Origin: Aspidapion aeneum
Taxonomy: Eukaryota > Arthropoda > Insecta > Coleoptera > Brentidae
Reading direction: 5' to 3'
DNA length: 64,000 bases
Assembly: GCA_963576565.1 (NCBI GenBank)
Contig: OY755046.1
Span: 51,702,786 to 51,766,785, forward strand
This document shows, one piece after another, positions 33,601 through 45,600 of this stretch. Every line of letters begins with the position of its first letter. The first letter of the stretch is position 1. Made by a program: the position numbers and the translations under genes. The notes beneath the pieces were generated by a model that saw nothing but the letters and a program-made list of their open reading frames with translations, was not told where the DNA came from and ran no database searches.

Positions 33601-36600
33601 AAGACCTGGTCGCGCATGCGCAGAAAGTCGATCCTGTAAGTATAAATAAATATTAAAATACAAGTAACAATTCATAATTTTAATTTTTTTCAGTATTGTT
33701 GGGACAGTTCAGTAAAAGAATTTTTAAAAATTGACAGTTTGTCTTGCATATGGTCTACAGAACATCTTTTTTTTTTTAAATTCTCCTTATTTTCAACAAA
33801 ATGAGGCTGGAGCTAAGGATCTTGCCCTTTCAAAATATACAAAACAACGTTATAACTAATAGCCCGCTCATATTAGAAAAAAAAAACCTTGAAACTTGGA
33901 AAAAATAGGTGCAAGCTGGATTTTTGTATAATTATTCCTTAGCATCTGGGACACATCGCCACATATTATCCGCCAAAATCCGCTTCGCTAGATATCACAG
34001 CATCTTTTAGTGATTTTTTACTACGTATCCACATTTCAAAGTTTGGCTTTGGTCTTGGGATTCCCTACCCTAAAATTCGCAAAATGACGTTTTTCCGAAT
34101 CTTAACTCAGGATGTGGTTTTTTCGTATCTCTATGGCCCCACGATACCGTAGCTCGGTGCTTTTGTTGATAAACTGTATAGTTTTTGAAATATGAATCTT
34201 CAAAGTTTGGCCATTTTGGTCTTATGGTATTCCCTACCGTAAAATTAACTAAATGACGTTTTATCTAACCTTAACTCAGGATGTGGTCCTTTCGCATCTA
34301 TATGGCCCCACCATACTGCAACTCGGTGCTTTTGTTGATAAACTATATAGTTTTTGAAATATGAATTTTCAATATTTCACTATTCACTACCCTAAAATTC
34401 GCTAACTGACGTTTTTCCGAATCTTAACTAAGAATGTGATTTTTTAGCATCTCTATGACCCCGCCATACTGCAACTCTGTGCTTTTGTTGATAACCTATA
34501 TAGTTTTCAAAATATGAATTTTCAAAGTTTGGCCATTTTGGTCTTATGTGATTCCCTACCCTAAAATCCGCTAAATGACGTTTTTTTGAATCGCACCTCT
34601 ATGGCCCCACCATACTGCAACTCGGTGCTTTTCTTCATAACCTATATAGTTTTAAAAATATGAATTTTCAAAGTTTGGCCATTTTGATCTTATGTGATTC
34701 CCTACCCTAAAATCCGCTAAATGACGTTTTTTCGAATCTTAACTCAGAGTGTAGTTTTTTCGCATCTCTATGGCCCCACCATACTGCAACTCGGTGCTTT
34801 TTTTCATAAACTGTATAGTTTTTAAAATATGAATTTTCAAAATTTGGCCATTTTAATCTTATGGAATTCCCTACCCTAAAATTCGCTAAATGACGTTTTT
34901 CCGAATCTTAACTCAGGGTGTAGTGTTTTTGCATCTCTATGGCCCTACCATACTGCAACTCGGTGGTTTTGTTGATAAACTGTATATGATTTAAAGTATG
35001 CACTTTCAAAGGTTGGCCATTGTGGTCTTATGGGATGACTGTTTTCGAATCCTAACTCAGGGTGTGTATAGTTTTTGAAATATAGCAAACTGATATTGAT
35101 GGTAAACATAGTGTTTTACTAAACTTTAATGGGACAAAGGGTTTTAAGCAAAATAAGTGTAACCTTAGGGTAGTTTTTTAAGGGTGTGAAATTATAAACA
35201 TAGGTACAAGGTTTACCAAATAGTCGTTGCATCATGATTTTTCCCCCAAATATATATGTATACTAAAAGCTTTATTTTCTAAGATATCTACAAAAAATTA
35301 TTTATCCATGTACATAGGCCATTTGGTTTTTGAAAGCCTTGACGAAAAATCATGACATAAAATTGTGAAACTTGCATATTAATACGAGTATTTGTTAAAA
35401 CGTTATGTAAGTACCTTAGTTTCTTAATTTTATAGTATAGGCCGAATGATTTAGCGTACTTTTTCTATCTTGAATTTTTTTGGAAAATATATTAGTTTAA
35501 GTGAAAATAGCAAAAAACTGATTTTTAGAACATTTTGGGCCTTATATCTAGCGAAGCTTAAGGAGGATTTTGGCGGAACTGGATGTATCCCATTTGCTAA
35601 GGAATAATTATACAAAAATCCAGCCTGCACATATTTTTTTTCAGGTGAGTTCCTAATATGAGTGGGTTATAATAAAACTTTTGTGTTTTAGAAAAAAGAC
35701 ATGCTTACTCAAGAACAAATCGATATATGCTTCCAAATTCAAGAGACTATGCCAAACACTAAACAAGAAATCGCAGAAATTGATGGAATGGAAGATATTG
35801 ACAGTAATTTGACAAGAATGCGATTCAGCAAAGACGTCAGGTAAATAAACTTGTTATTGACATTTGGAACGAACGAAAACTTGAATCGTGTTCTAAGTTT
35901 ATATGTTTTAAACAGTTGCGATAATTTTTATAATTGTTTTGATGATGATGATGATTATGATGATGATTCATATATGACTGGACCTTGCAGCCCTTCCACT
36001 TCGACCACCAGTGGGCCTTTTGTGGCATACTTGTGAGTGCTTTCTCACCACTGTATGCGTAATCCTCCAAAAAGGCTGGCTATCAGTTTAGGTGAGACAC
36101 TGTTCAGATCTTCCGAATCAATCTGAGGTTTACCGAAAGTGTTCTGACGTAAACGTTTCGTCATCGTCCAGTCCTGTGCATAGGTACTCTAAGTCGACAG
36201 TGACCCGTAAAAACACCAGTCACTATACGAATCTCCGGTCTCTCTTTCTACAAGGCCCTTTAATGAACTCTCTAGAGTGAGCCAGTTCTGATATATTTAT
36301 CCCGTATTTTTGGAATCTATTCTCCATCCATTTTAATATGGCTGATTTAGCAGCATTGTATATTTCCAGGGCTGGTTCGGGGTCGAAAAATTCGGCAGAT
36401 GCTGCTTCTCTCGCTGCTTGGTCTGCGACCTCATTTCCCTTGTGCCCAGAATGCCCTGGTACCCATACTAATGACACATTGTTAGCGCTACCAAGCGCAT
36501 TCAGCGATTCTCTGCAGCTCCTCACGGTTCTTAATGAGGCCGTATAGGAATCAACCGCTCTTAAGGCTGCTTGACTGTCGGAGAAGATTTTTATTGTCCT

Positions 36601-39600
36601 GTTAGTTCATTCGTACTCAGTAATCCACCGGACGCACAGTTCAATGGCTACGAGTTCGGTCTGAAATATAGTAGCCAACTGGCCGAGACTATGGTTATTC
36701 TCGACTTTTTCTTGGATACTAACAACTCGAGATCCAACGCCTGATGGCTTTTTGAACGCGACGGTATACCAGAAGCTATCATTATTTAAAAAATTGGTCC
36801 TGTTCTTTAACTAGTCCTCCCTCTCCCGGAGGATAATGTTGTATAGCTTTCTGCTGTACACCGTGTTGGGCATGAAGTCGGATATCATTCCTAGAGTTGC
36901 GCCCAACTTTTGTTGCCATGTCATCCTGGTGGTTGGCCCTTATTCTGTATTTTGCTCTTCGGGCCTCCGCCTCTAAGAAAATGTGAAGCGGAGGTATGTT
37001 CAGTTTCATTTATTCATTTCGTTCAAGCGCAGTCGATAGGCTAGAGCTCATTGCACCACATATGGCAAGACTGACCTGTCGTAAGTTGGTTTTTTTGGCC
37101 CTTGAAGTTCTTCAAATTGTTTTGGATATTTTCCTTTTGAAATGATTTTCTTAGTTTTGTGAAAATAAAAAACAATTTTGGTGAAATAACATTTGTTAAC
37201 GTTATGCACATCCAAAAGTTGTTTTTCGTGACAAAAAATTATTGTTATTAACCACAAAGATAATCACAACTATAATATAATTTACATTGACTCACCAAAA
37301 ACACCCCAGTAGCTTACTTATCGAAAACAATTATCTGTTACCCCCACTATAAACCGCACATACCTTTTCCTAAATTTCACAAATTCATTAAACTCCCTAA
37401 GGTTATACGAAAACTAAAAACGTACTTCTTGCATTTGACAAACCACAGAGCGTTTTACAAATCAATGTCCAATTTCAAAAAATCCTAACTCTTTTTTTAA
37501 GAACACTTTGTTGGTTAATGTTCTTAAATTAAGAAATATAAAAATTTATGTCCAACGAATTAACATTTCTTGAACTTTTTTATTTAAAAATCATATTTTA
37601 TAGCTAAAAGTAATAAATTGAACGCAAAATAAGTTTTAAAAAATTTATATCTGGTGACCAGCAAAAATTAGGGTTAAATTAAGGTTCGGTTCAAAATTTT
37701 TCACCGTAAAATTTGTAGTTTTACAATATGATGAACAATAATATAACTCATATAAACAACAAAACAATAATTAATTATAATAACAATTAATTCTTCGCCA
37801 CTATGGTATATCAAAAAACAATTTTCTTCTCATTTAGGCATAGTCCAACACTAAAAACAGTTCAACTGCACACACTTCTTTGAGCTGTACAAAGTACATG
37901 TACTTGTTTAGTTCTTCCCTGTTTTTACGGAGTACTATTTGCAAAAAAAACTAAAATCAAAAAATTCTAATAGAATGCACATCTAGCAGTAAATATCAGC
38001 ACTTTACAAATACTACATTTATGGTTTTACGAAGCGACCTGTAGGGCACAAAAGGGTTAAAACGAATAACCTACCGACATCAAAGAGCGATGGATCAGGT
38101 GACTGTAAAGGCATTTTACATTAAAAGCCACATATGACTTCAGAGTTTGAAGAATATAAAAGAAAGTTGAATTTAGACGGTTGTGTCATTATACACCATA
38201 AACCGAGTAACGGTAAACACGTTGTTCCATCGACGAAACGATTATTACTTTTACTAGAAAGCCTTTCAACTTCTTTAAGGTCGTCTGACATTGAGTACTA
38301 CCCGTTCCAAAAACATTATGGTCCCGTGAATCTTTAGTTCTTCATAAAAAACATACATCAAAAAAGTCTAATAGAAGTAGTAAATGTCAGCAGTGGTAAC
38401 GTCACATAACCAAAAGGACTCAGCTAAAAAATTACTAGATTGGTGGTTTTATGAAGCGACCAGTAGGACACAAAGGGTTAAAACGAATAACCTACATCAA
38501 AGGGCGATAGGTCCAATGACTGTAAAGGCATTTTACATTAAGACCCACATATTCAGAGTTCGGAGAATATCAAAGAAAGTTGAATTTAGACGGTTGTGTC
38601 ATTATTACCATAAACCGACTAACGATAAACAGGTTGTTCCATCGACGAAACGATTCATACTACTACTAAAAAGCCTTTCTACTTCTTTAAGGTAGTCTGA
38701 CATTAAGTACTATCCATTCCAAAAACGTTATGTTCCCGTATTGCCCTTTAGTTTTTAATTAATCACATTATATTTGTTACATTGCCCTGTAAATAGATTT
38801 AATCTGTTTGGTTCGGTTTGGGTTTTTACGTAAATTTTTAGGATTATCGAAGCAAGAAAAATGTTAGCAAGTTCCAAGCCTGTTCCGATACTGCTTACTC
38901 AAAGACCTGAAGTATCAGACCATGATTTCATCGAAGAACAAGAGAAGCATCTTTACGGAATCTGTATAAGAACCATGGCATTGCCAGTCGGCAGGTAAAT
39001 ATCGAAAAAATAGGGTTTCTTTTAAAACATTATAGGTATATCAACTCAATAAGTCATATTTTATATGTTCGATCATAAGGAATTAAATGTCTTTGTTTAA
39101 CACTTGTAGACAATTAATTTTTTTCCTTTTTTTCTACGGCTATAACTGTAAAACAGTAATCCAGGTCGTGCTTACCTTCCAGTTTGGTGATCTGTCGTCG
39201 TTCTTATTAATATCTTAATGGTTCTTTGTTTACTAGCCAAGGAGTTATTTTAAAGATTTTGACCTTTAGAGGCATGATGACTCTTCGCACAACTACCCCA
39301 ATCATCACTGAGCCACTACCCGCTCCTGCTTTATGTCTCAAAGGCAAAGTTCCCTCAGGACCTACAGTCGAATTAAACCACATCGACATACCCTCCAACA
39401 TGAATTTATGGCCGCTGTTCCATAACGGGGTGGCCAACGGACTCAGGATAACTCCTGATGCACAGAATATTGATAGTACTTGGATTATTTTTAATAAACC
39501 CAAAGGTAAGTCTCACTTTCACATTTTGTGGTTTTAAGGATTACATTTGAAATTTTCTAGTTTTTGTTTCTTTACTTTTCGATAGATATGGTTTTTTTGA

Positions 39601-42600
39601 CACAAAGGTCTTACCAATCGATTAATATCTTGTTGTTTTGTTTTTTCATTATGATAATAGTAGTCAGATAACAAAAAATACTCTGCCAATCTATGGGCAC
39701 CTAAGCTCACACTAGGTACTATAGTTATAGTGTACGTGTGAGCTAATATAACTAAAAACTGAAATATATTTTATTGAACTCCAGACTCAATTACCTTTCG
39801 TTTGATACCACACAAGCCATGTTTTGACTTAAACTTTAATTTTTCAAATCTACCCCCACCTTTTTTTTTAAACTAAAATGTATTTTGTTTAACTCCAGAC
39901 TCAATTACCTTTCGTTTGATATCACGCACGCCATATTTCCACATAAAGACTAATTTTTTAAATTTACCCCCACCCTTTTTTTAAAAGTAAAATGTATTTT
40001 ATTTAACTCCAGACGCAATTACCTTTCGTTTGATATCACACACGCCATATTTTTACATAAGCTCTAATTTTTGAAATATACCCCCACCCTTTTATTTGGC
40101 TTGTGTTTGGTGGATTTTGTTCATTTTTAAATGGGACCATCTCGACCCAAAACCCAGCGTAGGTACCAAATTTCATTAAAATCGGGCAAGCGGTTTTTGA
40201 GTTATGCGCGTTGGTCGTTACAGACAGTCAGACAGACAGACAGACGGCGCAACAAAAAAGTTTCAAAATCATCTGAAACGCAAAGATATATAAAAATTTT
40301 TGAAATCGGAGCAACTTTTTTTTTCTCGAAAAAATTAGGATCACTATAGCTCACACTACTATAGTATAGTAGTAGTGTGAGCTAAAACCTAAAAAAATAG
40401 GTGCCGGCTGAATTTTTGTATACTTATTAGTTAGCAGCTGGTACACATTCCCACATATTATTCACCAAAATTCTCCTTGAACTTCGCTAAATACAAGGAT
40501 TTTTAGGACATTTGGGGCCTTATATCTAGCGAAGAACATGTGGAGATGTATTCCAGATGCTAAAGAATAAGTAGGTATAGAAAAATTCAGCCAGCAACTA
40601 TTTTTATTGAGGTTTCAGTATTTTTCAACCTTGTATGACTGGGCTATAATTTGTTTATATAATATAATAATGGTTTTTTGTAGGTGGATCTTCTCAAATG
40701 GAACATGCTGGATTCCTTATGGCACTTGGTCTAAATGGTCATCTTAAAAACCTGGCGGTTCTAAGTACCTTTAATTATTTCGGAAAAGAGCATGAAATGA
40801 CTAGCGTTGGAGTTTTGTTAGGTAAGAATCGTTTTAACTTTTTTTATTTTACGTCTCTACCTGATATATAATGTTTAAACTTGAAAACGGTTAAAGATAC
40901 CAACCATAACGTCGCAAGTCCGAAATTTTGTTTATATTTAACCATTGTCTTCAACTTTGAAATATAATGTTATTGCTACTTCAGAAAGTACAAGGTCTTT
41001 AAGGGGAGATAATGTTTTTAGAATGGATAGTACCCGAAGTCAGTGAAAAAGGTGTCAATTTCAATTATTAATGAGCCTTTAGATGTGAATAATTGTAAAA
41101 AAATTATACCTTTTGCAAAGGTTATTTGGCCACAATGTATATCCTTCACCTATAATTTTTTTAGAAAAAAAAAACATTTTTTGATTTTGATCATAACGAA
41201 TCACAAAATTATTTTCTATAACTTGGAAGTAAAACATTTTTGCCTAATAGTTATTTGAACTTTTTGTTTACTTTTGACATTCCTCACCAATCCTTTAAGT
41301 TTGGTGCATCATTAAAAATAGACCCTATTAAGTAATAGTTAAAATTTAGAGTTTTTTTTTGTTAACAGGACTTTCGGCCGCCTTTAGAGGTACTTGTCAC
41401 CTATTCCTTACGAAAATCCTCGCCATTCACATCGAAGCGCTACTCCCTCCCACTTCTATGGAACTGGATGTACCTCAAATTTTGCAAGTGTCCGGACTAC
41501 TAGGGATTGGGCTGCTCTATCAGGGCAGCGCTCATCGACATATGACAGAAGTAAGTCTATAGATTGTAGATTTGTATAAGAGTATATGAGATTTCATTCG
41601 TTACCAATTAGAACAAAAATTTTGATGATGATGGATAGATGAAAGCCCATTGATCTCATCTGGTTAAGAAACTCCGTCCCATTTGCCTTACCTATTTTGC
41701 ACATTTAAATCATATCTTCTTTAGCACCTATTTAAGCTTAGGAAACGATAGACCTTACCCGTTATTTGACATTATTTCAAAGGTATTGCTGTCGGAAATT
41801 GGTCGACCTCCAGGCCCAGAAATGGAGAACAGTGTGGATCGGGAATCCTACTCCTTGACAGCAGGGCTAGCTCTCGGGTTGGTTATGCTTAAATATGGCG
41901 ATCAACCGGCGGGCATGTCAGATCTTAATGTCCCAGACACCTTACACTACTATATGATTGGAGGGATAAGACGACCTTTGACAGGTAAGTGACAGAAAAA
42001 AGGCTGTATTAAAAGAATACACTTCCTAACCTAAATCCCTTATATCAATTCCTCTTTCTCCTTGTCTCGCTCACTCTCTTGTTACCTATTTGATGTGACA
42101 GAATTACGATAGCAGCGACATCTGTGCTTTTACTTTCAAAATTTGCTCTCGATAGTCTAACATGGACTGACGACTGTTTTTTTTAACTTAGGGACTCAAA
42201 GGGAACGGTATAAAACCCCCTCTTTTCAAATTCGAGAGGGTTCTTCGGTCAACCTGGACGTGACAGCACCCGGTGCGACGTTGGCACTCGGTATGATGTA
42301 TATGGGAACCGGCAACAAGGCGGTTGCCGATTGGATGGCTCCTCCCGAAACGCAATACCTGCTCGACTTTGTGAGACCTGATTTTTTGATGCTGAGGATT
42401 TTGTCTAGGTGTAAGTTATTTAAATACCGTCACTGTGAAGGACAGTAAGCAGTTGGTCGGATTAAGGTGAACTATTGTTTTTTTATAAAAGAAATGTCAA
42501 AGGCATTTGTGGCAACGTCGGACCTATGTATGTATACACCTAAATACAAAATTACTAGATTTTTTAGCCCGTAAAATAGCAAATAGCATTTTATTTCATC

Positions 42601-45600
42601 AGTTTAGGATTGATCTTAGCAATCCAAAGCGATTTTAGGAATTAGATCAGATGAGCCTGATGAGGTTGTTTTTATTCTTCTTTTAAGCACTGATACTGTG
42701 GAACGAAGTCAAGGCGTCCAAAGAATGGGTAGAATCACAAGTTCCCGGTACTATTAAGCCGTACTGTATGGTCACTCCGTCTAATGACGTGGACATTGAT
42801 TATGAGGCTATGAAGTAAGTTTTGTAGAGTGTTTTTAGTTGAATGCCAGGTCACGTGACGTTGATTATCTCATGAGGTCATTGTCATATTATAATAATTG
42901 CAAATTAGTTTCTGTAAAAGGGTTCTGTGTTAAATCGTTTTGTTTTAGACATAACACAGATCTAACAACTTTTCGTAATCGGGTAAAAATAAGGGTTTTT
43001 TTGTTTCTGTCGTATTTTTCCGTGTGTAGCTCGAAAGCTTAACGGAGGTCCAAGATCTAATGGACACCTAATAAGTGTTGACAGTTAACTGTTTCGTCCT
43101 GATGGGACTCTTCAAAACACTCCTTGGTCAATGTGACACCCTTGCTAGGTTAAGTATACGGTTTGGTTTCTCACCTTACGTTTTTAGTGAGAAAACAAAC
43201 TCATATACTCTGCAAGATGCGCCTCTACCAAAGTACGAGAGAAACTAAAAGCAGCAGGCAAGTAAAACTGCTATATCATCGATCAATAAAAATATCGATT
43301 GAAAAAGAGAATCCATCACGTGGCTCCCGGCACACATTGTCAGATTGCGTTTATTCCGCCATTAAGACGTCGGTATCGCGTCTGTCAACGTAGTTTAAAA
43401 CCATATATTAAAAAACGTAAAATTTAGTACCCGTAAATTAAAAATCAAACAACTTTTCGTAGCTAATCGAGTAAAAATAAGGGCTTTTTTGTTGCTCTCG
43501 TATTTTTCCGTAAGTAGTTCGAAAGCTTAACCTCACGGGGGTCCAAGATCTAATGGACACCTAATCATTGTTAACAGTTAACTGTTTCGTCCTTATGGGA
43601 CTCTTCAGAACACTGCTTGGTCAATGTGACACCCTTGCTAAGTCTCTCACCTTACGTTTCAAGTGAGAAACTAAAACAGCAGCAGGCAAGTAAAACTGCT
43701 ATATCATTGATCGATGAAAATATCGATTGAAAGAGAGAATCCATCACGTGACCTATAATTTAACTTAATTTTTATAACACAGATCTTTAGGACATTATCT
43801 CTGAAATAATTGTTTAAATTAACCTTAGTTTTCAGTAACGTTTTATAATCCTTTTTTAGCCAAGCCTACTGTAACATAGTGGCTGGAGCTTGTTTTGCTC
43901 TGGGTCTAAAATACGCGGGCTCTGCAGATAAGGAGGCCTTCGACACATTGCTTTTCTTTTGTCACATGTTCACGAGTTTGACAGGCAAATCTATAGCTGA
44001 GTTGGCCGGGAAAGCTACGATAGAGACGTGTTTAAACGTTTTGGTTTTATCAGCTTCTTTGGTAAGTCATTTAATTTGTAATATGGGTTTATTTTATATT
44101 GTCGACTCACTCACACACACACAAAAATTGCGGTTCGATACTTACTAATTTACCCACCACGTACCTACTGTGTTCGACTCAGATAATAATTTAAATACTA
44201 TCTAGTAAATAGAACCCAGTATACTTCAAATTATATTTTAGGCCAGAAACTTAGTCACCATGATTATCACATAATGCCATGGTTGTAGCCTTAGGCCACT
44301 GGTGGGTCATAAACCTTTTGACATAATCAACAGGGTACAGTGAGCCATAATGTGCCCACACTAGCTGCTAGCTCCAAATAGCCATATACCCTGTTCCATG
44401 TGGTGATTTCCCTGAATGGTCAGGTCATCGAATCCATTCAGAGAATCACCAGATTAACCCACCCCCTTTACCATAGTTGTTATCTGGTGTCATTTCAAAG
44501 GTTACCAGTTTTAATTTTTTATTGTTAACATACTGGTCAAAGCTCGTCCGTTACCAGACTACCCATTTACCTATGGGTCGAGGTTCCTTCAGTCGCCTCT
44601 TACGACAGGCCTAGGGGTTACCTTGGTGCTATTCTTATCTCCGGATTGCATACGGAGCTACTTATTTACATTATATACAAATTTCTTTGCAGGTAATGGC
44701 AGGCACAGGCAATTTAGAAATATTGCGACTAGTACGCCATCTAAGAAGGCGTGTGGGTAACGCAAATAGTGCCATAGTGACGTACGGATCACATTTGGCG
44801 CTTCATATGGCCCTAGGTAAGAAAATGTTTTTGTGAATGAGTGTCAAATGTGAAACGGGTTTTAATATCAGAAGAATTATGATTTATATTTTGATTTGTG
44901 TGATAAAATGACTTTTTCTAACTTTTAGGTTTTCTTTTTTTGGGAGGAGGTAGATACTCGCTGTCAAATTCTCCCAGTAGCATAGCCGCCTTGATCTGCG
45001 CTTTGTATCCAAAATTTCCAACCCACAGCAATGACAATAGGTAGAGTAGTTGTTTTTGAAATATTTTTGACACAACAAGTTAAGTGATATTTTCTTAAAT
45101 ACATCCCTTTTATGTTTAAATTAACAGGGTGTCGCATTAATTGTCGCATTAAGGATGGCTGCCGGATTTTTCACAGAAACTACTATTGCTACCACTTCAA
45201 GAAAAAAATTGTTATAACAAAATTGGGTCCTGAGAATTTACCTGAAATATTTTTATTTCTGTAGCTCCCCTCTGGGGTGCAGTAATTACATCTCGAGACT
45301 AGAAAAATGTATTTTTGACGAAAAAATATAATTAACATACAAAAATTATACCATATTCACATTCCTCAAAAATTCAGCACTATAAATCCGGTAATTATCC
45401 TGTATCTTCTAAATATTTTCCAGGTATCACCTCCAGGCATTTCGTCACTTATACGTCTTGGCAGTCGAACCACGCTTGGTGATTCCGAAAGACGTTACCT
45501 GTGATGACATTTGCTACGCGAAATTGCGCATAGTCAAGCTAGATGGTTCGGAATTAAGTGTCAAAGGACCTGGACTAGTGCCAGATGTCAACAGCTTGTC

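Larger units (their letters stand above)
39270..45040 (+). other. shtd: APC1 exons 19-27: proteasome/cyclosome (PC) repeat region
   Basis: These exons encode residues ~1142-1655. Repeated alpha-helical hairpins with Gly-Leu signatures are visible: [83 protein letters not shown]. In the known APC/C structure this toroid is shared with proteasome subunits Rpn1 and Rpn2. Exon 24 begins with a CA that completes a Ser codon with the T of exon 23 (RSLILW), where human has Cys. Confidence 0.85.

Noticed and set aside
36223..36525. 100-codon minus-strand frame as an independent RNase H gene
   Set aside because: Upstream in-frame TGA, LINE linker sequence and a microsatellite tail show it is the end of a dead LINE.
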